A stretch of DNA of 64,000 nt. Source: Cyclobacterium qasimii M12-11B (lineage in GTDB: Bacteria; Bacteroidota; Bacteroidia; Cytophagales; Cyclobacteriaceae). The stretch is from the NCBI RefSeq assembly GCF_000427295.1, contig NZ_ATNM01000091.1, positions 179,559 through 243,558 on the forward strand, given 5' to 3'. Under the pieces are notes generated by a model. The model did not search any database and was not told the origin of the DNA. It worked only from the letters and a program-made list of their open reading frames with translations. Both the position numbers and the translations under genes were made by a program. Shown here piece after piece: positions 57,806-64,000 of this stretch (its first letter is position 1; every line of letters begins with the position of its first letter).

Positions 57806-59064
57806 ATGAAAATCAGGGCCGGATTGACAGAACCACAAGGATTGCGTTTCTGTTTGCTTGTATTTTTATCAAGCATTTTTTCTTTGTCAATGCTTGTAAA
57901 GAGGGTTCTGAAGCAAAAATCTCAGTCAGCCCCATGGCGGAATTTGATCCACAGGAGAGCACCTTCATTTGCTGGACACCCACATTCCAGGAGATATCCC
58001 TGAAGCTTATCCAGGAAATAGCCGAAGTTGATCATGTTACGCTATTCTACAACCAACGCAACCAACAGCCAGAAGAGCTGCAAAAATTATTTAAACAAAG
58101 AAAGATCAATTTAAAAAATGTTACTCTGGCTCCTTTTAAATTGGAAAAAGACAATATCTGGATTAGGGATTATGGACCTATAATCATGCAGGATGAAGAG
58201 GGGTACCAGGAAATGGTTTCTTTTCATTATCACCATGAAGAAAACCAGGAATACAATTTATTCAGCGAGCAGTATGCGACAAAAATGAGAATTCCTTTCA
58301 TGAGAAGTGGCATGTTCAGCGCAGGAGGAGGTCGGGAGATCAATGGCAAAGGGAGCATTATTTTAATCGAAGGACATGAAAAATACATTAACCCCGATCT
58401 TAGCCTGGAAGAGATTGAAAACGAATACAAACAACAGCTGAATCAAAAAAACGTCATCTGGCTTAAAAAAGGTATTCCGCAAGACGATCTGTTTGACAAT
58501 GGCCCGGTGATCGACAATATTTATGGCAATGGCGTTCATTGGCATGTGGATGAATTCTGCCGGTTTGCTGATGCCCAAACCATCCTTCTGGCTCAGGTAG
58601 ATCCGGCAGATCTAGCTTTGGATCCGTTCTACCAGGTTGTGCATGAAAGGTTGGAAGAAAGCTATCAGATTCTCAAAAATGCCAGGGATCAGGATGGAAA
58701 ACCTTTTAAGATCATCAGAGTACCTCAAGCACCTATTATTTTTGATCAGGGAAATTACAACGGCCAACCAATTTTTTACACTCCCGTAACCAGCTATTTA
58801 AATTTTGTCCTAACCAATAATTTGGTAGTGATACCCGCCTATTACAATCCGGGTGACCCTGATTTTATACGGCAAAAAGATGAACAGGCTAGAAAAGCTT
58901 TTCATGAAGTTTTTAAAAGCAGAAAAGTAGTGATGATCAATGCTACAGAACTCAATTATAGTGGTGGTGGGCTACACTGTATCACCATGCACAAACCCAA
59001 AGTAGAAAAACGATCCAAACTAAGGCTTAAATTTAACAGTGCCCTCAAAAGATTGAAAGGTTAA
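57806..59064 (+). CDS. Agmatine deiminase/peptidyl-arginine deiminase-family lipoprotein, probable one-base deletion near the start
   Basis: The catalytic frame (from 57934 on) shows MAEFDPQESTFICWTPTFQE, DNIWIRDYGPIIM, FSAGGGREINGKGS, GVHWHVDEFCRFAD and the nucleophile block SGGGLHCITMH, diagnostic for porphyromonas-type deiminases/agmatine deiminase. The enzyme hydrolyses a guanidino group. In the +1 frame an ATG at 57806 opens a hydrophobic signal (LRFCLLVFLSSIFSLSM) which joins the catalytic frame as SMACKEGSEAKISVSPMAEFDP if one G is added near 57892. That gives a lipoprotein with Cys after SLSMA. The alternative is a cytosolic protein starting at 57934. The first is favoured because the upstream frame is protein-like. 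Confidence 0.85.
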
Positions 59065-59175
59065 ACCGGAATCCTTAAACATAGCCCATCATTCAGGTTT
59101 TTTCATCTCACTTGCCATGGTACATTCTGCGATTAAAAAATGACCTATTGGTACTCAATTAAAGTGGAGGTAATC

Positions 59176-60363
59176 CTATAACAAGGTATCGAGGTCAAAT
59201 GAATAAACATTTCCCAAATCATCCGAGAAAAATATAAGTTTAGGTTCATCCCGTAAAAAACGAGCCTTACTTGAAGTCACATCTCCATTTTTCCCTTTAA
59301 TATCCGTTTTTAGTTGAATGATTTCGCTGAACTGCCAGCTGTCATTCTCTTTTATTACTTCATTAACGGAAATAAAATAGCGATCCTCCTCTCGATTTCT
59401 CACAGCATGTATTTCAAAAATCTTTCCGGATGCGACATGATTAATGATCGGGCGACTAGGACTTCTTTGTTTGGTTAAGTTTTCGTAGGGAATGTTGGTC
59501 CAATTGCCCTCCTTGTCCCTTTCTCTCAATACAAACTGAGGTTGATTCATATTGTCCACACTATTCTTGGTGACCAAAATCATTTCTCCATTTTCAAACA
59601 CCGTGGCATTCAAGTGATCGTCTGCGTTATTGTCTCCCTGCTGAACAATTATAGGCTGTGACCATTGATTAAGGGCATCGCCATCATGGTGAATTCTCTC
59701 AACCATAGCTTGCGTATTTTGGTTAGACCAAATCACAGATACTTGTCCTTTTAATCCTACGATCAAGGAAATGTCATCCTTGTTAATGTCATCTGCAAGC
59801 ATAAAGGGATCGGACCAATCCTGACCGTTTAGCGAATGCCAAACCATAATATTTTCATTCATATCAGCACAAACCCAAAATTGATTTTTTGAATCTTGGG
59901 TAATGGTTGCCGTTTCTATACTATTACAGTTTTCAGGAATGGGGAGATTAACCTTCCATTGATGTTGATATTCCTTACTTTCGGGAGCATAAGTTAATTT
60001 AACTACCGTCAAAGCACATTCGTCCACTAAAACCAAATGTGTTTCATCGCCCTTACTCAAAACATCAGCCCTAGGTGGCAAAGCCTGCCATGCATGATTA
60101 ACCTCAGATTGACTTGTCCATCCTAAAGGGTCTTTTTTCAATAGCTTCGGTCCGTCTACATCAGCTACTATTAGCCATTGTCCATATTTATTTGTCCAGG
60201 ATTTTGATTGAGGTTTGTCTGCAGTTGCATCGCCATAATCCACCTTAAAAATAGGGGCTAAATAGATCTCAGGGGTTTTTATTGTTTGAGAAAAGGTTGG
60301 ATAGCTGAATAGCAAAAAACAAACTAGGGGCAGGAAATAGGCTAAAATACTTTTTGGTTTCAT
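59176..60363 (-). CDS. Secreted protein of unknown function, propeller-like
   Basis: The 395 residues begin with a signal peptide (MKPKSILAYFLPLVCFLLFSYPTFSQ). I recognise no named family. The sequence contains repeated short patterns such as WSDPFMLADDIN, QWSQPIIVQQGDN and NDSWQFSEIIQL, in which a Trp starts a strand and a polar turn follows, as in sialidase/BNR-type beta-propellers. Asp-box motifs (S-x-D-x-G-x-x-W) are only partial (SLNGQDWSDP). Binding to an external polymer is possible but not shown. It is probably monocistronic. Confidence 0.75.
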   Translation of the reverse strand: MKPKSILAYFLPLVCFLLFSYPTFSQTIKTPEIYLAPIFKVDYGDATADKPQSKSWTNKYGQWLIVADVDGPKLLKKDPLGWTSQSEVNHAWQALPPRADVLSKGDETHLVLVDECALTVVKLTYAPESKEYQHQWKVNLPIPENCNSIETATITQDSKNQFWVCADMNENIMVWHSLNGQDWSDPFMLADDINKDDISLIVGLKGQVSVIWSNQNTQAMVERIHHDGDALNQWSQPIIVQQGDNNADDHLNATVFENGEMILVTKNSVDNMNQPQFVLRERDKEGNWTNIPYENLTKQRSPSRPIINHVASGKIFEIHAVRNREEDRYFISVNEVIKENDSWQFSEIIQLKTDIKGKNGDVTSSKARFLRDEPKLIFFSDDLGNVYSFDLDTLL

Positions 60364-60631
60364 AATGATTGTAAGTAGATAACAAAATTAATCTTTTATA
60401 CTTCAGAGCGAGTTAAAAAATAGTTGCTTTACCATTAAATTTAAATAGCCTGGCTAAATCCAAGGTCCATTTGAAAGATAATCCTAAAACGCCAGGGCAT
60501 GGGACAAGTTATAGAAGGGACTTTTATTGATGCCTAAAATAAACAAGCCAAACAGATTGTTCCGACTGATGATTTTTTAAACCAGTTTCGCCGATCTGTT
60601 TGACTGAGTGAAATGTGATGTCATTTCCTTT

Positions 60632-61594
60632 TCAGGCCTTTTGACTTTCCAACCATTTTAAAATAGTTTGATTGGTTTCTTCTGGAAGTTCTTGCTGAAT
60701 CCAATGACCACAATCCAGACTGGCCACGTCTACGTTGGGCACGAAGTCTGCTAACCTTTCGGATTTTGGGATACTATCACGGTCGCCATAAATCATAAGT
60801 GCGGGATGTGGAATGATTGGGTCCACCTCCGCCAATAAATGCCAGTTGCGATCAAGGTTTCTGTACCAATTAATGCTTCCTGTAAAGCCCGATATTTCAA
60901 AGGCCGAGGTGAATACTGCTTGTTCGCTGTCATTCATTAATGGCTCACCAACTGGTTTTCCTGCTCTCGCAAGATTAATCATTAACATCCCTGGTTCAGG
61001 TGCTGCGGCAGGCAGGTTTTTCCGGTATAAATTCCGAAGAAACCGGGATGCATTTTCATCCAATATAGCGTCAGCGACTCCCGGTTTTCTATTGAAGTGA
61101 ACAAAATAAAAGTCCTCACCAAATATTTCTTCCATGAACTCAATCCATGGTTTTTCTCCCCGCTCTTGATAAGGTAAAGCCAGGTTTATTATTTTATTTA
61201 CCCGATTAGGGTGCAATTGAGCCAATCCCCATACCACATTCGCCCCCCAATCATGGCCAATAAAAGTAGCCTTTTCGTATCCGAAGTGGTCAAGAAGGGC
61301 TACAAGATCTCCTGTTAAATGTTCAATGTCATAGTCGGTTACTTCCGTCGGAGAAGAGGAGTTGCCATAACCTCTTTGATTTGGAACAATGACATGGTAG
61401 CCAGCTTCGACAAGCGCTGGTAGCTGATGACGCCATGAAAAGGCATGTTCCGGAAAGCCATGGCAGAGCACAATAGGTTTTCCTGCATTTTGTTGACCTG
61501 CTTCAAAGACTTCCAATGTTATACCATTGACTGATATCATGGTTGGCTCTGGAAATTCGGCTGTATTAAATTCAGTATTAATTACGTTTTTCAT
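60632..61594 (-). CDS. Alpha/beta hydrolase, epoxide hydrolase-like
   Basis: A 320-residue hydrolase. HGFPEHAFSWRHQLPALVEAGYHVIVPNQRGYGNSS (HGxP oxyanion block), nucleophile elbow IGHDWGANVVWGLA (Asp) and the C-terminal MIYGDRDS...LDCGHWIQQELPEE (acid and His) fit the epoxide hydrolase/haloalkane dehalogenase branch, since the nucleophile is Asp. The substrate is unknown. The WYL regulator gene lies 79 bp upstream in the same orientation. Confidence 0.9.
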   Translation of the reverse strand: MKNVINTEFNTAEFPEPTMISVNGITLEVFEAGQQNAGKPIVLCHGFPEHAFSWRHQLPALVEAGYHVIVPNQRGYGNSSSPTEVTDYDIEHLTGDLVALLDHFGYEKATFIGHDWGANVVWGLAQLHPNRVNKIINLALPYQERGEKPWIEFMEEIFGEDFYFVHFNRKPGVADAILDENASRFLRNLYRKNLPAAAPEPGMLMINLARAGKPVGEPLMNDSEQAVFTSAFEISGFTGSINWYRNLDRNWHLLAEVDPIIPHPALMIYGDRDSIPKSERLADFVPNVDVASLDCGHWIQQELPEETNQTILKWLESQKA

Positions 61595-61673
61595 CCTTTT
61601 TAATGTTTAAAAATTAATGTGATACAAACGTAAATCCGGGAGGTGACAGCCCTTTGTCAAGGGTCAAAAAGAA

Positions 61674-62369
61674 TTAATGGTATTTGTCAAAATACTCTTG
61701 CAAAGTCATGTTATGCGGTTCAAATTTTTCTGAAAGGATTTCCATTTTTTGAATTCTGTCTGGTCGAAAAAACCGGAATTCATTGCGCAAACGACACCAT
61801 GCAACTAAATACCAATTTTCGGAATTCAATATCGCAAATGGCTCTATTATTCTGTTTGTTACCTTATTTTCCTTGTTGATGTATTCTATTTTGACCAGGT
61901 TATAATTGGTAAGTGCATGCTGTAAATCTGAGAGATTGTTACTATTCCTTTCCAGGGTTTTAACTTGGTTGTATTGTGTTCTATGGGCAAGTAAATTTGC
62001 TTTGTCCTTGATACTATACTTGAGAATTGATTTTATTTTATCGATTGCTTCCGAGTAATCCTTTACAAATGAGGAGTCCTTGCTTTTCAGTACCAGCTGC
62101 TCTGCAAGTATCAAGGCATTTGCTTGATTTTCGGTGAACATTACCGGCGGTATTTTATAACCTTCCATTAGCGTATACCCTTTTCCTTCTTCTGTCAAAA
62201 TAGGGATACCTGCTTTCTCCAATGCCTTTACATCTCGGTAAATTGTCCTTTTACTGACTTGAAATTTTTGGGATAATTCAGTAGCTGTGACAATGCTTCT
62301 GGTCTGAAATTGAACCAAAATTGCTGTTAGGCGAGACAATCTATTTACTTCTGAATATTCCATTTTCAA
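61674..62369 (-). CDS. WYL-domain transcriptional regulator (YafY type)
   Basis: This 231-residue DNA-binding protein has a winged helix (about 8-65: RLSRLTAILVQFQTRSIVTATELSQKFQVSKRTIYRDVKALEKAGIPI) and a C-terminal WYL domain (about 140-225) with ENWYLVAWCRLRNEFRFFRPDRI. WYL domains sense small ligands or nucleic acids. It sits directly upstream of the hydrolase gene and probably controls it. A second ATG two codons later (MEYSEVNRL) is an equally possible start. Confidence 0.9.
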   Translation of the reverse strand: MKMEYSEVNRLSRLTAILVQFQTRSIVTATELSQKFQVSKRTIYRDVKALEKAGIPILTEEGKGYTLMEGYKIPPVMFTENQANALILAEQLVLKSKDSSFVKDYSEAIDKIKSILKYSIKDKANLLAHRTQYNQVKTLERNSNNLSDLQHALTNYNLVKIEYINKENKVTNRIIEPFAILNSENWYLVAWCRLRNEFRFFRPDRIQKMEILSEKFEPHNMTLQEYFDKYH

Positions 62370-62564
62370 ATGTAGTCAATGCTTTTTTTAAATGGCTGAC
62401 AAGGCACAAGTTAAGAGGATGCCGTAACTCACTTTGATTTACATCACATTAGGCTCAGAAGATTGGTAAGCATTTCAAATAGTGGGATAATTAACATTTT
62501 TCCTCAGAAAGAACCCTAGGCCAAAGAACAACTTAAAATCAGTAACTTTTTCATTCTCCCAACG

Positions 62565-62599
62565 CTAAAAAACAAAAGGAGAAAACCATTCCCCATATT
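62565..62599. repeat. Short dispersed repeat, copy B
   Basis: A diverged copy of 56474-56503 (ACAAAAGGAGAGAAAACC then ATTCCCC), with a 2-bp insertion and an extra C. Confidence 0.45.
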
Positions 62600-62627
62600 A
62601 GAATTAGTTCCCAACATCGAGAACTGG

Positions 62628-62670
62628 TCCCTGAGCTTGTCGAAGGGACCCTGAACATTTCTCAGGGTTC
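62628..62670. repeat. Related palindromic repeat with two hairpins
   Basis: The first hairpin is GGTCCCT (62628-62634) and AGGGACC (62646-62652). Its core, CCCTGAGCTTGTCGAAGGG (62631-62649), is the reverse complement of the copy 1/2 core with one base changed. The second is ACCCTGA (62650-62656) and TCAGGGT (62664-62670). Confidence 0.7.
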
Positions 62671-62850
62671 AACTCCTTTATTCGTACCTGCTAACCTCAA
62701 GGATTAGATTCTCCTAAACGCTCAGTACCATCCCGATCGATCGGGACAGCACCTTTAGGTGGTTTAGAGCCATCTCCTATAAAACGACCCTGATGGGCCT
62801 ACCATCATCTTATTTAAAGCATTCAACCTTTTATTGCCGTGGTTGATTCT

Positions 62851-62976
62851 TGGCACACTATGAAAAGTAGGCGATTTCGAAGCATCAAAATCTCGGTTAA
62901 GCACAAACTTTGATACGAGCCAAAACCTTTGAATTTATTACTGTTTCGCCTATTTTTTATATACATTGTTGGTACC
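62851..62976. repeat. Imperfect inverted repeat next to the coiled-coil gene
   Basis: AAAAGTAGGCGA (62863-62874) pairs with TCGCCTATTTTT (62946-62957), one mismatch, and further pairings (CATCAAA against TTTGATA) occur inside. The unit ends at ACATTGTTGGTACC, 6-10 bp from the 3' end of the gene at 62982. It looks like a large folded recombination or terminator element. Confidence 0.5.
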
Positions 62977-62981
62977 AGTTT

Positions 62982-63860
62982 TCACATCCTTTTGGCTACG
63001 GTTCTTACAAATTCCAATCCTTGAATGGTGAATTTTCCTTCTTCGGTAATAATTCCGTATTTGAGCAGTCTTTCATAAATCGTTCTTGGGAAATGTTCTC
63101 TATCAAATCTTAGCTTTCTCTCCAAGTAGTCCAATGGAGCTTCAATAATCATTGGAACGTCAAAATCTCCCATTTTGATCATATCTACTATCATATTTCT
63201 AACGGATGGAGGAACTCTATGAATCAGGTCATTTTCTCTTGCTCGTTCGCTATGTCTAATTTCTCTTTTAAGAAAATGAAGTTCTTTTGTCAAATTCAAT
63301 ATCTCGTCTTCCTTACTTTTAAGACTACTGAGAACTTCTTCTTTTTCACCTTCATTTAGTTTTGCTTTTTTAATAAGATTCGAAAGGATTTGGTCTTTTT
63401 CAGAAACTTCCTTTTCTAATTTTTGTTTTTCCTCCTCTAACTCCTTTTTATTATAATCCAATTCTTCTGAATTACTTATTCCACCTTCAAATTTGTCTCT
63501 TAATCCTGAGTAACCTTCGTCTAAATGCTTCAGTCTTTCTCCGAACCCTGCTTCTATCCGTCCGAGAATTTCAGAAATGTCTTTGGTGAATTTAAAAGTG
63601 TTGTCGTAGAATTTATTACTTGTATCTGTCGCCTTAAAATAAAATGCTACTGATAGCGCAATTGCGAAAATTGCTAAAGTGAGAGACAATAGGTCTGTAA
63701 AATCGAAATTAGAAAAGTCAAATGAAACATTTGAGATGGCTAGTTTATAGGCGACCAAGGCAAAAAGAATAATGCCCATTACTATTTTAGCTATACTTTC
63801 TCTGTTCTTGATTTTATATTTCAATTCATCTGGAGTGTCCTTTTCCTTTTTTGATTCCAT
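62982..63860 (-). CDS. Membrane protein with long coiled coil and winged-helix-like C-terminus
   Basis: I do not recognise a family. The 292 residues have a charged cytoplasmic N-terminus (1-24), two membrane helices (about 25-43 and 54-74), a coiled coil (about 85-210, heptad-rich in E, K and L: DYNKKELEEEKQKLEKEV, KEDEILNLTKELHFLKREIRHSE) and a C-terminal domain of about 80 residues (RVPPSVRNMIVDMIK...YERLLKYGIITEEGKFTIQGLEFVRTV) resembling a winged helix or DNA-binding module. The base composition is AT-rich. Repeat structures on both sides suggest that it entered as a mobile cassette. An anti-phage or membrane-sensor role would be consistent but is not shown. Confidence 0.75.
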   Translation of the reverse strand: MESKKEKDTPDELKYKIKNRESIAKIVMGIILFALVAYKLAISNVSFDFSNFDFTDLLSLTLAIFAIALSVAFYFKATDTSNKFYDNTFKFTKDISEILGRIEAGFGERLKHLDEGYSGLRDKFEGGISNSEELDYNKKELEEEKQKLEKEVSEKDQILSNLIKKAKLNEGEKEEVLSSLKSKEDEILNLTKELHFLKREIRHSERARENDLIHRVPPSVRNMIVDMIKMGDFDVPMIIEAPLDYLERKLRFDREHFPRTIYERLLKYGIITEEGKFTIQGLEFVRTVAKRM

Positions 63861-63880
63861 TTTTCTGAGTTTTAATTGGT

Positions 63881-63909
63881 GCCAACGTTATGAATATAGG
63901 GCGTTGGGC
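63881..63909. repeat. Short imperfect inverted repeat upstream of the coiled-coil gene
   Basis: GCCAACG (63881-63887) faces CGTTGGGC (63902-63909) around TTATGAATATAGGG. The CGTTGGGC end resembles simple recombination-site arms, but the arms are too close for a normal integron attC. Confidence 0.4.
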
Positions 63910-63948
63910 AATTCAAGGTGCCAAACTTCCAATTCGCTACCTATTTCT

Positions 63949-64000
63949 TTAAATGTAATCATTTCCAGCTTTAGTACTATCTGCCCAATGACCTATATTT
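63949..64000 (-). CDS. 3' end of a gene leaving the window
   Basis: The minus strand is open from the right edge to a TAA at 63951-63949, encoding ...NIGHWADSTKAGNDYI. The other two minus frames have stops here. With only 16 residues the product cannot be named. Confidence 0.3.
   Translation of the reverse strand, partial: NIGHWADSTKAGNDYI

Larger units (their letters stand above)
62370..62981. other. 612-bp non-coding region rich in dispersed repeats
   Basis: No gene is recognised. It contains the short dispersed repeat copy B (62565-62599), palindromic repeat relatives (62628-62670), a perfect 16-bp palindrome TCCCGATCGATCGGGA (62731-62746) and an imperfect large inverted repeat (62851-62976) next to the coiled-coil gene. 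Confidence 0.55.

Noticed and set aside
63881..63909. Integron attC site
   Set aside because: The CGTTGGGC arm fits, but the facing arm lies only 14 bp away and does not match RYYYAAC; no integrase is present in the window. Kept only as an inverted repeat.
1..64000. CRISPR array, tRNA, rRNA, prophage or intact insertion sequence
   Set aside because: No regularly spaced repeats, no cloverleaf or rRNA stretch that I can recognise by eye, and no transposase or phage structural protein among the reading frames.

Overview
The window looks like chromosomal DNA of a marine Bacteroidota member, most likely Cytophagales/Cyclobacteriaceae (Cyclobacterium-like). This is inferred from AT-rich sequence, several promoters fitting the Bacteroidota -7 consensus TAnnTTTG, lipoboxes close behind short N-termini, bacillithiol synthesis (BshA), an archaeal/eukaryotic-type ProS, BT_3928-type DoxX and DUF1599 proteins, a 2-oxoglutarate dehydrogenase whose E2 has two lipoyl domains, and several secreted sulfatases plus a heparinase-like lyase. 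I recognise no rRNA, tRNA, CRISPR array, prophage or intact insertion sequence.

Layout. 0-5.4 kb: edge of an NfeD-like gene, a secreted sulfatase, proS, and a Gly/Phe- then Ser/Arg-rich lipoprotein. 5.7-11.1 kb: a FadL/OmpP1-type porin (frameshifted), the DUF1599-DoxX-aroK operon, and divergently folP-cdaA (folate; c-di-AMP). 11.1-14.7 kb: threonine catabolism (kbl and an SDR threonine dehydrogenase, divergent) followed by NlpE-like and CBM9-like lipoproteins. 15-18.2 kb: a Ca2+-type P-ATPase and an NTF2-like protein. 18.5-28.4 kb: two lipoprotein sulfatases, a PQQ dehydrogenase with an inserted cytochrome c domain coupled to a tandem ThuA protein, and clpB. 28.5-34.4 kb: rlmN, a TetR-like regulator, and a mutL operon with two rhomboid proteases. 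34.6-40.8 kb: a GH3/beta-lactamase fusion, bshA, a fatty-acid hydroxylase, and an SDR protein. 41.1-47.1 kb: sucA-sucB-lpdA, a complete 2-oxoglutarate dehydrogenase complex ending in a strong terminator. 47.1-54.5 kb: UspA, aldo/keto reductase, heparinase II/III-esterase pair, and a DJ-1-RidA-Crp group. 54.6-64 kb is accessory: a higBA toxin-antitoxin module and a DUF2071 gene bracketed by identical 51-bp palindromic repeats, an RraA-like protein, a deiminase, a WYL-regulated hydrolase, and a coiled-coil membrane protein sitting between structured repeats like a cassette.

The most important technical observation is that at least seven genes (porin, ThuA, rlmN, tetR, sucA, sucB, deiminase) carry what reads as a one-base deletion. 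Most fall in short homopolymer runs, and always with the same sign. Because sucA, sucB and rlmN are housekeeping genes, systematic sequencing deletions are more likely than true pseudogenes. The most unusual biology is the cassette-like right end, the palindromic repeat family, the tandem DUF1599 protein, the PQQ-dehydrogenase/double-ThuA pair, and the low-complexity lipoprotein. I did not find a clearly new multi-gene system.
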